This document shows, piece by piece, positions 22,401-34,761 of a stretch of 64,000 nt of DNA (its first letter is position 1; the number at the start of each line of letters is the position of its first letter). The stretch is from the NCBI GenBank assembly GCA_014904985.1, contig MU128913.1, forward strand, positions 134,283 through 198,282, given 5' to 3'. The position numbers were made by a program, and so were the translations under genes. The stretch is from Hydnum rufescens UP504 (Eukaryota; Basidiomycota; Agaricomycetes; Cantharellales; Hydnaceae). The notes beneath the pieces are model-generated. The model worked only from the letters and a program-made list of their open reading frames with translations, had not been told where the DNA came from and did not search any database.

Positions 22401-23675
22401 ACGGACACCGTCCCAGCTCGGTTTTCGTAGCAAAGCATGATGATCGATGATCTCCAGCATTTCCTTTACCATCATATTACACCTAGCGCGGCGTTCTCGG
22501 ACAGCGGCAAGGTTCTCGAGGCCCGAGGCATCAGCAAGCGCGGGGTCTTCACGACCTGACTCGTCGACGCCATACGACGCGGCCCATGTAACTAGAATCA
22601 TTGAGATCAAGGCCCCAATGGGACCGAGGGCCTCTGGGCGACCTTGAAGAGACGCCATGAACCGCTCTCGAAATTCAGTGGGATCTACGATGGGACCTAG
22701 ACAACGTCTGCATTAGAGGTGGTCATCGGGAGGGAAAAGAAGGGGGGGACTCACGTTGTGTATGAAAACTGCGGTAAAAGGGGGACTGGAAGAAATCTGG
22801 GTGGAGGGGTGGTATGCAGGATTTTCGCGGTGCGGCCAGAGAAGAGGAGTGGGAGGAGGATAGACTAGAAGAACTGGGACCAGCAACGTTCTTGCTATTC
22901 CCGGCAGCGGTGATGAGGGCACTATGAACATCTTTGACATCCACATTCCCCCCTTCGCCAGCATTTTTGCCATAGTACTTTCTAATCGACCGGGAGGGGC
23001 ACGGTGGAAATGAAGGTAAGCTGATAATAGGAGAGAACGAGAAATCGGATGATTTGGGACTCACTCTATCACTTGGAGTCTCCGACCTCGACGTTGAGCT
23101 TTGGGCTTTGCGTTTGCGGGATACACAGGCCTGTAGGGGGAATGTAAATCAATTGTTCGGATATGAGGAGGGTGATTTTCAGGCATACACGCAATTGACC
23201 TCGCGCTCAGAGCAAGCCGTACAAGAGGCCCCTTCACCATTGCTGGCTATCTTGTCCTTGAGGTCACACTTTACTCTGGAGCGATAGGAATTTGAAATGA
23301 GTGTCAGGCTGCACCGAATGTGGGACGATGGGGGAATGGACGCGTCCGAAGAGAAAGGCGGACTCACTGGCGGACCTGACAACCACCACAGGCACTAAAC
23401 TGCTTGCGAGTGGATTTGGGCTGGGCACTCCTGCCTCCACCTGAAGATTTAGCGGCGGGTGACTTGGCCTTTGGGCGGGCCTGTGCTCTGGACCTTGCGG
23501 TGTGGACAGGTTGACCAGGCACGTCGTCAGCTACGGAGGGTGGGGTGTTATCGTGCGAGTTTGGGAGTGTGCCCGAATTGGCAGGGGCTGATGGCCAGTA
23601 TGGATGAGCACGACTGGAATGGGAGGGAGCAGTGCGGATGGCGGTAATGGGAGTATGCTGTGGTTTTGATGCCAT
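19482..23675 (-). CDS. Zn(II)2Cys6 fungal-type transcription regulator
   Basis: This is a nuclear DNA-binding regulator with many introns. After a Ser/Pro-rich N-terminus, the zinc cluster is split by an intron: CGGCQVRQ joins VKCDLKDK, then ..ASCTACSEREVNC. This gives the C-x2-C-x6-C-x14-C-x2-C-x6-C pattern with a longish central loop, as in several basidiomycete regulators. The middle region shows the usual fungal_trans features: HPDFFQSPFYRSFH, RFMASLQGRPEALGPIGALI, the ISQIYNLC segment and IRLSTACRQINYALTGPRAM. The C-terminal part has GNWACFEAESQEDVEVCI..ALEKMRWAF and a long Gln/His/Ser/Pro-rich tail. The final reading frame is uncertain: the tail changes frame around 20000-20060, by a small intron or a frameshift, and the stop is either 19482 or 19814. 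No target pathway can be inferred. The ATG at 23675 starts the frame that runs into the cluster. Confidence 0.8.
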
Positions 23676-23943
23676 TGACTATGGCCGTGTGTTCGTTGTC
23701 GTCGTCGTCGCAGACGTCGCGAGCACTACGAATCGATCTTGGAAGAGAAAGAGAGAGAGAGAACGCCCAGAAACATTCGCAGCCCATGACCTATAGATTA
23801 AGAGGGTGTTTTGACAGGAATTGAGTTTTCTGCTCATCGGCTATCGAAACGTGGCTGAAATAATAAATAGGAAAACTAATAGGAAAACTGGTTATATAAT
23901 TTATCGTCCCTTCAGGTACGGTCCTCCACATTCTGCAAATGTT

Positions 23944-24789
23944 TTACGCCCCCGCCTTTTCGATCCTGGACAGGACAAAGTGATCGCCTTGGTCAAAGAA
24001 CTAGAAAAAAACACAAGGCAATTGACGCACGCTCGTCGCAATTCCCCTCCTGTTTTCTGCCAAACATTTCTCTTGATATCTTTCGCCATTGCATCCACAT
24101 CATCCCCATACACCCCAACCAGAGAGGAGAGCCATTTTACTTCATGTGCGGACGCCTGGCGCCTCATTTTTCTTCCGGATGCTGACAATCGCTCCAGAGC
24201 TGTGGATACGTCAATAAGCTGTGTGGCAGTGGATACCGTATATTGCTCACCACGAACAGTATCCGTCGTCGGACTGGAGTTAACTGCCTCTTGTCGTTCT
24301 TCGACAACAGCGTCCTCCGCAAGCTCAATTCCAACCACATTCCCTGATTCGTCTCGGACGATTCGTCCCTTCCCATGAGGCAGCGGCCGCGTTGCGGCTC
24401 TATCTTCATCCATCTTCTGTTCTTTCCGCACTTTGTCATCCTCCATCCCTGGGGCCAGCCGGGTCAACAGACCAAGAGCTGTATAACTATGCAAAAATAG
24501 ATTAATTCATGATATCAGCACCGTGAAACCAACAGAGAAATTCTTTAGAAGTGAATCACGGCGCACTTTTGCCGCACTGTTTTGGCCTTATCCCATGCTT
24601 CCTGGAGTACCTTGGGCCCCTTTATTGCTATGTATATGTATGCAGAAAAGACGGCGATTGTTACATACGGTCATACGATAGTATCTAGGCCTACGCACGA
24701 GGACGTTTTCGCAGGCGCTTTGCATTGGTAGATCGCACAGGTCTGTACGTAGAAGACCGTGCTTTTCGTCGCTGACGAGGATTGCCCAT
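23944..24789 (-). CDS. NOP16: Ribosome biogenesis protein Nop16
   Basis: The four exons are 24789-24699, 24627-24567, 24486-24031 and 23965-23944. They sum to 630 nt, exactly 209 residues plus stop, with all introns GT..AG (donors GTGCGT, GTGCGC, GTGCGT). The N-terminus is MGNPRQRRKARSSTYRPVR, strongly basic. Next come IKGPKVLQEAWDKAKTVRQN and YTALGLLTRL, and near the C-terminus LSSLVGVYGDDVDAMAKDIK followed by NVWQKTGGELRRAIEKAGA. These are the signature segments of Nop16, a nucleolar factor for 60S subunit assembly. The length fits the family. It lies on the same strand as the downstream regulator, 268 bp upstream of that gene's ATG. I see no anomaly. Confidence 0.95.
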
Positions 24790-27700
24790 GGCTCACTTAA
24801 TCAGAGTCAGCTGAGAATCCCAGGCCCAGGATAAAGTTTGTTTTGCCAGAGAGTGCACCGGATCCAGAAAGCGGGGAATTCCGGTCCGACTGAACGATCA
24901 GTGGCAATCTCTGGGTGCGGTCGGAACTAGTAGTACAGGGACACCTGCCGAGTATTTTCCACAGGCTTTCAGTTCTGAATCACTGTAAGGGCTGTAGTCT
25001 GTCACAATTGGATGGATGTGCATCATGATTAGGCCTGCATCAACGGAGTGGTGCTGATGGATACCCGCCGATGGGCGGCTCTCTCTTTCTGGCCGGGCTT
25101 GTTTGGGATGTGGAGGTAATAATACGGAGTTGCAATTCCGTTGCTTACAGTTCTTGAGACCGGATCGAACGGTCGCGAGGCAATAGTGGCCGCCAGCCTC
25201 CCTGACGGTCAGACTTCTTTTTCCATTTCCATGCAACTTTATGGGGCTGCGTGCATCACGACTCCGGATCACACGCAATTTCCTCTCTTTTTCAGCCTTA
25301 TCTGAATCCAGTGCCTGTATATTACTCATCTTGTACATAATGCCCACATTTGTCTCGCCTTCAGTGCCACCGAGGGTCATCTCCTATTCTGGGGGGTTTA
25401 CGACGATCCTTTTGGCACCCCGTCCCCGACTCGTACAACGCTGAACGGATCAATCTCACTGAAACACGTCTGATCTACCCTCCTACGCTGAGTGCTCTGA
25501 TTCTCACGTGCCTCACAGATATCTCACATCCATGATCCATCTCCCCCCTCACCAATATCGAAATCATACATAGGGTGGAATCACCGCTTGGTGTTCTCCA
25601 CGGGCCCCGCGGGAGAACAAAACCTTTCTTTGAATGTCCTACACTCCCCCTTTCTTCCCATTCTCTACGCTCTAACCCTGAGCCCCCTCTTGGACGTTTC
25701 CTTTCCTGATGCGCGAGGCCTACCAAGCCCCCTTCCCTCCCTCGCCCTCTCGTTATTTTTCTCACAACCCCATCCGCAGCAATCTGTTCGCATGTATGCT
25801 AGGCGGAACGCCCCCCCCCACGGATCAGCCATATGCTCTGCCGAGGTTTCCCCCCAAAACAGGTGCAAATATATATACATACATTGACCCACTGCCGGCG
25901 CTAGATAGCCAGGAACACCAGCCTTTGTACTTCCCCCTCGTTCCTGTTCTCGAGCTCAGGCAGTACACTCCTGATGCCCTGATGCCCCAATGATATACTG
26001 ATATATCTACAATCATTCTACCATGCTATGTACCCCCCCCCCCCTTAGTCATTCCACCTGCCTATACCTCCCCAATTGAATGACTAAAACCTTCCGGCCC
26101 GCAGGATGTGCGCGCATGTGGGTCCGTCACGTATACTATAGGGAGAGATTCGGCGATACTCCTCAGCCCTGTGAGGCATGGGAACAAAAAGACACAGCCT
26201 ACGCATACACTGAGCATCGATCTTCATGCCGATTGTGTGGCTCCCCTGACACGGATGCGGTTTGCTTTGCGCCAATTCAGTCAGAGACTTGAACAGGACC
26301 TGACTTCCAATTCTTCATACAACCAGCCCAGCCCATTGAGCAGCACAGCATGTGTCCCTAGCATGACACATTTTTTCATGCGGACCTTTGAGGACCCTTT
26401 TCTTTTCGCAAAAGAAAGGTTGGTGCCTTTTTTTCGCAAAGAAAAAACACCCAAGCAAAAACTAGTCTGCCCCAGATTCGACCAGCGATAGGTGAGATAC
26501 TAGTAGGCTCGATTTAGGGATCGGGTATTTCACAATATTAGACGCTGACGATTTTGGGACCGGGCCGGAGGGACCAGGGCTCGGGCTCCAATCTAGTCTC
26601 TAGATGCACCACCCGGCCTAAGAATCACTCCGAATGCCCTGCACCCCTCTCAAAACAGGCAAACCCATACACCCCCTACAACAAAGGCACCGTTTAATTT
26701 GAAAATCGAGTCGATTAATCAGATCTGGAGCAAAGATGCTGCTCTAAGGCACCTAGCTTTCGTTCTTTGCAAAAAGGGTCTCCGTCCACGCTTTTCAACT
26801 GAAATCCGCACTAATATCATTGTCGGCATTGATTCCACCCAGGACGTGTATGAATGATCACTTGACTTGACATACCAGAAGCACATTAGAAGCTATGGCT
26901 CCGCCCTGAACACCTCAGTGCTTCAGGTGAATGGGATCCATTACTTGTGCCTATTCCTTCCCAATGCAACGCAACATATAGAGCCCGAAGGTATCATTAA
27001 GGGGTAAACACCCCACTTCACATTTAGCCTCTGGGCCATCCCATTTCCGGAAGTAACAGATCTTACGAACTTTGGAAGCCACTTGACGAACGCATAATGC
27101 ATCCCAAGCCGCACGCGACACCCGTCCTCAGGAGTGCACGGAACTCGAAAGCAAGTGTGTAATGCATGCATGCATGCAGGGGAGCCTCGAGGATTCGCAT
27201 ATCAACCAGAGTCGTGCATCGGGGGCCACAAGCAGGCCCTGCCCCCAGGATCCCTAAAAACCCCAACGCGCGGAATTTTTATTCCCATAAAAGGTAGCAT
27301 ACCACGGACCGGAATTGGCCGCGAGGTCCTCCAACTTCCTGCGTGTCGTTTCCGAAGTCTACCGCACATCAGACCGTAAGGGCCTCCGTTCTGCAGCGGC
27401 TGCAGCGATTTTTGTCGCCTTTTCATAGTCTTTAAAGGCGATTTTGACCCCCCAAATCGGCAAATTTTCGTCCATGCTTTGGTCTAAAATCACTGGGCAG
27501 AGGTGTCGCATGGCTCGCAGGGGGGGGGGAGGGCTGATGTATCCAGTACAATGGACGTGATGACGACGCCAGACAAATATTTTTCAATACGCCAAGGGTT
27601 TTCTCCCACCCCAAAGGTAGGGAAAAAAAAAAGAGTCCTATAGGGGCCGGAACATTCCTCACGCCATCGCTCGCATGCAATAAGTAACAATGCGCGTTGG

Positions 27701-27995
27701 CAAATCCCTCCACCTAAAAAAAAGCCGCCACACTCGCCACACCTTTTTACAGTTAGCGGGTTTTCGGATCTATATGTAGTACAGCACACAGGGTCTTTGT
27801 TCTTTTTTTTTTGGGCTCTGGGCCCCTCGACTCTGCCGCCGGCAAGCCAAAAGAGGAAAGGGAGGCCGTGCGAAAGTCCCAGTATTTTCTACGAATTGTG
27901 CTCTATGCAGTATCCTGTATAACAAATTGCTGATTCCATGGGGAATTGTGGCTTGACAGACGCGTCTCGCCTAACGGATGCTCTGGTTACCGTGT
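24790..27995. other. Gene-poor stretch, about 3.2 kb
   Basis: No reading frame here resembles a known protein or has coherent introns. Visible features are pyrimidine-rich tracts (25500-25800), a C-run at 26032-26044, a hairpin near 26398-26450 built from ttttcgcaaaagaaa and ttttcgcaaagaaaa, and gcatgcatgcatgc at about 27165. I searched both strands by eye and found nothing that I can annotate as a gene. Confidence 0.5.
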
Positions 27996-28627
27996 TCAGA
28001 ACGGTTTGTCTGATGCTGGGGTATCATCGATGAAATACGACTTGACCTGTCGAGATCCCAAAATAGGAGGGGAAAAAAAGGGGGAGAGCAGGGGGTTTTT
28101 GTTTTAGAAGGAAAGGACAAAGAGCGGTGTAACCAAGGGGGCATAAAGGAGGCAGGAGGATGGATGGGGAAAGAAATAGTTAAAGGGGGGAAGAAGCACA
28201 CACAGTATTCAGCCATCTAGAGGGGAACAACGAACCCAAGGAGCCAAGGAGTAGCAGGATTGGAAACTCACGATAGGTAGCTTGTTCAGGACGTCGGTTC
28301 TGAATAGCGGAACATCGGACATCAAGTAGGCGACCGCGGCGCCCGCACCAACGCCCCAGAGACCTAAAGCAGGCAAGTCACAGCACATCGGAAACGGAGG
28401 AAATCAAAGTCACATTCAGACCCCATTCCCGGGATATTACAGCAGTCAAAGACACCCACCAAGTGAAGGTACCCAACGCCGGAAGATCTGTGGGAAAAGC
28501 GTTCGATCCGCGATGTGATGGAGTACCACGGCATCAAAAGGCCGCACCAGTCGTATACCTGTCAATGACAACATACCTGTGGGGTGATGTGAAGCACGTG
28601 GGGTTGAGCTCGAAGTGTATACCGCAT
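27996..28627 (-). CDS. QCR10: Ubiquinol-cytochrome c reductase subunit 10 (complex III)
   Basis: A tiny four-exon gene: 28627-28577, 28487-28460, 28363-28272 and 28046-27996. The exons add up to 222 nt, that is 73 residues plus stop, and every junction is GT..AG and in frame. The protein starts MRYTLRAQPHVLHITPQ and continues IFRRWVPSLG. A transmembrane segment (LWGVGAGAAVAYLMSDVPLF) follows, then RTDVLNKLPIVKSYF and the typical C-terminus DDTPASDKPF. This matches fungal QCR10, a small single-span subunit of the mitochondrial bc1 complex in the inner membrane. It is easily missed because no exon is longer than 92 nt. Confidence 0.93.
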
Positions 28628-30623
28628 CGTATATGATTTTTCGCGTCGGGTTGCGATAGCAGCAAAAAGCGGTGAGTAGACCGGAATTTGCCGGCATTCA
28701 TCACGTGATAGTGCCACTTCCATTTTCAATTCGTGCCTTATCACAGTCCGCAATCCTTAACCGAATCCTAGGGTCTTGATCTACCATAGGCCACGTGTAA
28801 GGCTAGCGACCCCCAAACCGCAGTTCTGTGGCCTAAGACCAGGAAGAATACCTCTGCGAGACTACCCCCTCAAGAAAAAGTGAGATACATGAATGGATAT
28901 GCGGCTCGACAGATACCGGATGACATGAACAGACCTAAAATAATCCAGATAATATTAATATTAACATTACAGTGATCAATGATCATTCCCCACAGCCTCG
29001 AACAATAATAAGGCACACACTGTGAACTCTCCAAAAACGGCACAAGTATGCCACCCACGTACTCACTACCGCTTTTGGAAGTGTGCGGGGACATCTCTTA
29101 CATTGCCAATGGCAGCCGTTGCGCGGCGACTTTTTTTTGGCGAGAAAAGAGATGGAGAAAACGGGATACGACCCCCTATCATACTCATGATCTGGAAGGT
29201 CTCGCACTATGTTACAGTAATGACCGCTTTATAGGGCAGTGGAACGGGATAAAGTATATGCAGGTTGATGGTATCAAGGCCCTCCCTTCTTGGTACTTGA
29301 GATTGTAAGACACGTGGTTGGGTGATTGAAAGCGCCATCTCGAGGTGGGTTCTTCTCTGTACTGTCGATACGTAGTACGCAATTGGATTAATCGCCACTA
29401 GGGACTGAAGAATTGGATACAGTACTTGATATGATGAGGATGTGAACTCCATTACAGTAGCTAGATTCTAAAATCCACCTACAAAGCAAATGGGACATTC
29501 GAACCAGAAGGTGGATCATTTATATCGGCGCGGAACGCGCGGAACAAGATTGTCAGGAAAATAGTATGGGAAGAAGCAGAGGCCTGGAATAGACAGGACA
29601 AATTACCTGGCAATGGGGGCGTGTAAGACTGGTATGGAGACGAAGAAGTTGATGCACGTATGGCTGATGTGCCTGATATGAACAGGAACAAACAGTAGTG
29701 GGGTGCGTTGTGGGAGGTATAATGATCTAGAAGCAGAGTCCTGGGGCTGGGGGAACAGAGGTGGAAATGGAAGAATGGAAGAGACAGGGGATAACAAGTG
29801 ATATACATTTCACAGTATGTGGGAAGAAGCGAAAAAACAAGCGCCCGGAGAAGACGAATGGGTTGACAGCCTTACTGTAAGCAGATACGCAGAATATTTA
29901 CGTTCTCGAATTCCAACTCGCCGGTGGGAATTAGAAAGGGGCTGGAATTAACCTGTACGTAGTTTCACATGAGCCCATACCGGCAGGAAAACTCAGGGGC
30001 AATTGATTTAATTAATCGCAACGCCTGCTTCTTCTTACAAGCTTCTGAAAGGTTTTTTCCTACGACGGAGGTACCTGTTGTAGAGTGGATGGAAGTTGCC
30101 GAGGCAACCACAGTGTCGATGTGCCACTAGAAGCCAGCAAGTAGCTGCAACCCTTTCCTCTAGTTGGAACCCCTAAGGCCCAAAGCACGCACAAAGGCGA
30201 GAGGCACGAACCCAGCCTCGGGCGCAGCGCCTTGACGGCCAACGGAAGGTACATGGCTGCAGGTGGCGCAATTCTCTTGCTTTAATATCACTGTACAGGT
30301 ATGTGTGGTGAACTAAAAGAGTGCCAGACTAAGCCGGCGGCCCAAGAATATTAATCCATATCTGGCGTGTGGTTCATAGATATTTGTTTTCGAGGCGGTG
30401 CGCCAAAGCATTACCCGATCCTGGCCCTATGCTTTGGGGCATGAGCCGTCATGGGCACCACACACTCTCAGTCTGTGTTGATGCGCTAATCCGTATTCTT
30501 CATCCGAACTCAGTGTTCCCCAATGTCGTGTACTGCGGACAAACCGCGATGTGGGCTTCGTACTCGTCGTAGTCAGTCAACAAAGGTAACACAAACAACG
30601 ACTGAACATATTTCCCTCTCGCA
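28628..30623. other. Intergenic stretch, about 2 kb
   Basis: I see no recognisable gene. Frames on either strand are short and lack family motifs. The first part is the upstream region of QCR10 and the last part is the 3' side of the methyltransferase gene. Confidence 0.5.
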
Positions 30624-32923
30624 TTACAGGTCCATATCCGCATCCGCATTATTTGGCGGCTCGGTCTCCCGGGCTCGAAATCGAACAAACAGTCCCGATG
30701 GAATCGTTTCTGGAGGACGAAGGTCCAATTCCGGATCGAACATATCCGTCGCGGCGGCGGTGTCAAAAGGCGGGTGCTTCTTTGTCGCGCACGCATAATG
30801 CCACTGGACGTACATGTGGACGGAAAGCGCGGCAAGTTCTACGAAATCGAAATACATCCTCAGCTCTCCCTTCCCCTTCCCAAAACAAAACAAAAAAACT
30901 TGAAACTTGAAACTTGGAACTCTCCTTGAACAAGGGGGTAGCGAATTCGATCCTCTCGTACCTTCATCTGTGCCTTGGATCCACCGATCCACTGCGTCTT
31001 CAAAGAACCCTCTTCCAAGAGCATTGGCTTCCACCCACGAACGAACTCCTTGAACCCATACGCAACTCGGATCAGCAGCGATAAAACCAAGAATGGGAGC
31101 ATTGCCCCGAATTTACCACCGAAAAAGAGCAAGCGCACAAGAAAAAAGAAGTACACCGCACCTTGGAATTCTGGCGCATCAGCTCCCCAATAAACATTAG
31201 TCGTCCTGTTTCAGCTTCCGTGTCTCCCCTTAGCCACGGTCCGATAGGTGTAAATATCTTCCTCCCCTGTTCATTCTCGAGCTCTTGGTTTTGTTGTAAC
31301 CAAGTTAACAGAAAACGGCCTGCGTCCATCGCAGACCCACGGAACTTGGCGCAACTATACGTTTCTTCCAGCAGGTAAAGATCAGACATTGAGCGGGGCG
31401 CCAGGGTGTATGGAGTGCGGAAGTCCCTTACCAAATAACAGCCGGTTCATCCAGCTCCCTGAGGATTCCGGAGAGAACTTGGCTTCCATTGGTTCGAAGT
31501 CCTCCCCGTATAGTTGGAGGTCGCCTTCGACGATTAAAAGAATACCACCTGTGTAGGCAGTGAGAAGCTATGGGAAAGGGCAATTATCTCAGGGAGAACG
31601 CAGAGCGCACCAGGCTTTAAGCACTGGACCATCTCGTGAATGAACTGGGGGAAATCACGGATCTGTGGGGGCCGATCCTGAGATCAGAATGAGCAATATT
31701 TATCATTTTTACGAACCCCATTGGCAGAGCTCTGCGCATGAACCACGTCGAATTGTCCTAGGGAAAGGGACGGGTTGTAATGAGGCAGAGTTCAAATATC
31801 GCATTCAATCCGAATGTGGTGGTACCATGATAGTGGGGTAAGCCCAATGTGACCTGCGCGAGACAAGGATCAGCACAAATAAAGGTGTCGGAACAAGCGA
31901 TCGCCTGAGTACATCATCAAACTCAAATCTGAGAAAGAAAGAGAAAGTCAGAATAGGTGATTCCCCTTTTCGGAGGACGCTCAATTTCAGATTCGGTACT
32001 GACCTGCAATTCGGTGGAGGTGGCCTGGCAAGAAAGAAGACTTTGTGTGGGAAAAATTACTTGATCTGGGTGGAACCGAAGGCTATGATCTGACCTTCCT
32101 GTTCGAGGGGCCAAATCTACTCCAATTACCTTCAATGGCACTATCCAATCAATCTTTGAGGAATGCAATAGAGGTATCAAATCGGGTACCTCTACATGTG
32201 GAAATTCCTGCAGTCAAGAGGGCATGCGCAGATCTTGAGAGAGGCTGGACTTTGTGGAAGGAGAGAGATGCGTACCTCGGCCATTGCTATTGCCCTGGAT
32301 GCACGACAGGCATTCATTCAAGTTGTCTCGAGAGTAGAAAAGGCAGACTGCTTAACCAGTTTCCACCACCGGCACCTTCGAACGTCGAGTGAGAAGACAC
32401 CGTGTGGTCTGACCGAAACAATGAAAGATAACACGTACCACAGTCTAATATTCGCTTATCGACCCCGAATTCGGGGATCAAGATCTGCGTCACAGTCTCT
32501 GGTGCTTGATACAGCCCACCAAGGGCGAGGAGGTGGACCCGATGTTGCTTGTCCCTGGATACCGACGCATCAGACAGACATCGAAGAAGAAAGAGCATCG
32601 ACGACACATACAGCCGGCCCCATTCGATCTCGTCTAATTGGTGAAGGGGCGGCGTGTGAGCACTCGGAGCTCATGGAAAGGCACCACATCAAAGAGGAGG
32701 ACGGACCTGCGGGCAGTGTGTACAGTGGATTCTGGGCATTAAACATACGCCCATGCACCTTGAGGAAGAGATCCCCGTCGCGACGCATATCGAAGGAGAA
32801 AACAGAGCCAGTGGAACTTTCGCCTCCATCCATGCTGGATATGTCCATCGAGGCGCCATAATCAGAGATGGTGTCGACTTCAGAGCTGGTGTCATTGGAG
32901 TCTGGAGAGAGGTCCGCTTGCAT
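30624..32923 (-). CDS. SAM-dependent methyltransferase, class I
   Basis: This multi-exon gene encodes a soluble methyltransferase of the type common in Agaricomycetes. The N-terminus is acidic and Ser-rich, followed by LFLKVHGRMFNAQNPLYTLP. The core shows KQHRVHLLALGGLYQAPETV, then motif I beginning RILDCGT. The post-I element is EFPHVE and VIGVDLAPR, followed by FDVVHAQSSANG and then IHEMVQCLKPGGILLIVEGD with LYGEDFEP. The C-terminal part holds a mixed helical region ending in DADMDL at the stop. Exon junctions after about 31080 are uncertain. The acceptor molecule cannot be told from sequence; LaeA-like regulators and secondary-metabolite O-methyltransferases share this fold. No biosynthetic neighbours are present, so a stand-alone role is likely. 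The ATG at 32923 opens the frame. Confidence 0.75.
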
Positions 32924-34761
32924 GGCTCCCGGGGATTGTTTCTAACTTTCCCGAAAATTAGATCTAAAGGCGAAGAAGACTCATTCATTTATTCAGGAGA
33001 AGTCGATGGCGGTTTGCTTCCGTACCGGCGGACCGCGGCGTGGGAACGTCTGGAGCAGTGCACGTGCGGGTACTGTGCACAAAGTGTCACGTTCCACTCG
33101 TGCAAAGTGCTAGAACCCATAGCAAATCTATCACATTTGGGGGGTTGCTTTGGTACATGCCCTGGGATGTCACATGCCTGAAGAGTTGGTGAAGTGCCTA
33201 ATCATCAGTTCTGGGGTGATTCACGCCACATAAACCAAATTTGTATGTTACTGGGGGCTTATTTTGAGCGAAAAAAAGGACAATGAAAAGATCAAATGAG
33301 TGAATAAACGAGCAAATGAGAATGGGGAAACCGCAATCCAGTGGTGTTTCAAGAAGGAAACAAGGCTATCTCTTGTGATTCAACTATAAACACGCATCTA
33401 GAGGCCCATCAGATAAAGCAATAGAGAACTGGATTTATGACTGACAAACAATATGAGCCATGCGCAGAAGCTAGTCATCGATCTCAATGAGCTGTCCAAT
33501 CATACTTGCGAACTTCAATTTCGGGTGTCTGGTAGTGGCTACATCAAGAGACGGGTCGCCGGCAACACGACTATCGTCATCCGCGTGCGGCGGGAATAAT
33601 CACCATTGTTCTCGTCGCAGGATATGTACGGATCAGCATCTCCATCAGCATTGCTATCAGTGAGAACCTCATCATGCTCAGAAACTTGGAAGCCAAGTTT
33701 TGTCATCCTCGGTGATATGAAAGAATGTATTTTTGAACCATGGATTTAGTTGTGCCAGAAGTGATCAGTTGGATTCGAGCGATGCGGGCAGCAGACAATC
33801 CAGACTCATCATCGGGATTGTAGTCAGAGAACTCCATATATCATTGGGAAGATCCCCAGGCTCAAGATTGTTGGAGCAGTGGCCCGTCACTTTGCTAGCG
33901 TCACACATCCTTACGCCTCCCTTTGAAATTGGCAATTGAAGTTAGCACAAATGCCACACCACAAAAAAAAAATCTCTTTGCTAGACTTTGTTGTGCGGGC
34001 AGTACTGTATTCCCGGACTGCGGAGTTTGGAGATAAACCCGCCCGGCTTTCCCACGCTCCCGTGCCCGTGTTGTCATTGACCCGATTATTGTTGCATTCG
34101 CCTAGTTGTTCTTTCACTTTTTGCTATATTTCACTTATTTAATACCTCTTCTCTTGATCCTTATCCTTACCTCCACCACCTACCTGTCGGCTATGAAGGT
34201 TTCGGTTACTCTCCTTTCGCTATGCATGCATCCTTCCATCTTAGCATTACCTCCACCTCCACCTTTCTTGCTCTACTGCCCCCTTCTCGTTACAAATGTG
34301 GCATATGCCTTATTAATAGCACAGACAAGTTTAATTTGATATATCATAGCCAAGTGTGCTCATAAAAATCTCCGTCACCTTCCTTGCCTTGGCTAAAGTC
34401 ATGCTTACCGCCTTCACTTCACTTCACTGAAAAATCCTAAAAGATCCCGGTCATTGATACCTTCTAGTAGTCTTCTAGTAGTTCAAGATGACCAGAGAGA
34501 GAGGCCCAATTTCAAGCTACTTACTTAATATCCATTGACACCTTTTGAACCATGAGACCCTCTCAGATTCTGTTGACCATTATTGACCGACCCATTGACC
34601 CATTGGCTGGGGGGAGGGGGGTCATTGACAACACTAGTACTTGCGTTTCACGAATGGCCTACCCTTCCCTTCCAAAAAAAAAAAAAACATCCATCCCTAG
34701 ACAACAGACACCAAGTGCGACAGTACGCTATTATTATCTATTATTGGACGGTTGCGCTAAT
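32924..34761. other. Intergenic stretch, about 1.8 kb
   Basis: No gene is supported. A short acidic frame on the minus strand near 33560-33720 (MTKLGFQVSEHDEVL..) is interrupted and may be a relic. TC-rich sequence at 34100-34330 resembles a fungal promoter or UTR, but no matching start codon is evident. Confidence 0.45.

Noticed and set aside
26390..26460. Hairpin with T runs as a terminator
   Set aside because: Intrinsic terminators of this kind are bacterial. In a fungal intergenic region it has no supported role.
27160..27182. gcatgcatgcatgcag palindrome as a regulatory site
   Set aside because: A simple (gcat)n repeat with no gene start nearby.
29479..29808. Minus-strand frame of 109 residues rich in Ser/Pro/Phe
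   Set aside because: Pyrimidine-rich composition explains the open frame; no family signature.
33476..33740. Acidic minus-strand fragment (MTKLGFQVSEHDEVL..)
   Set aside because: Interrupted, short and without support; possibly a relic but not annotatable.
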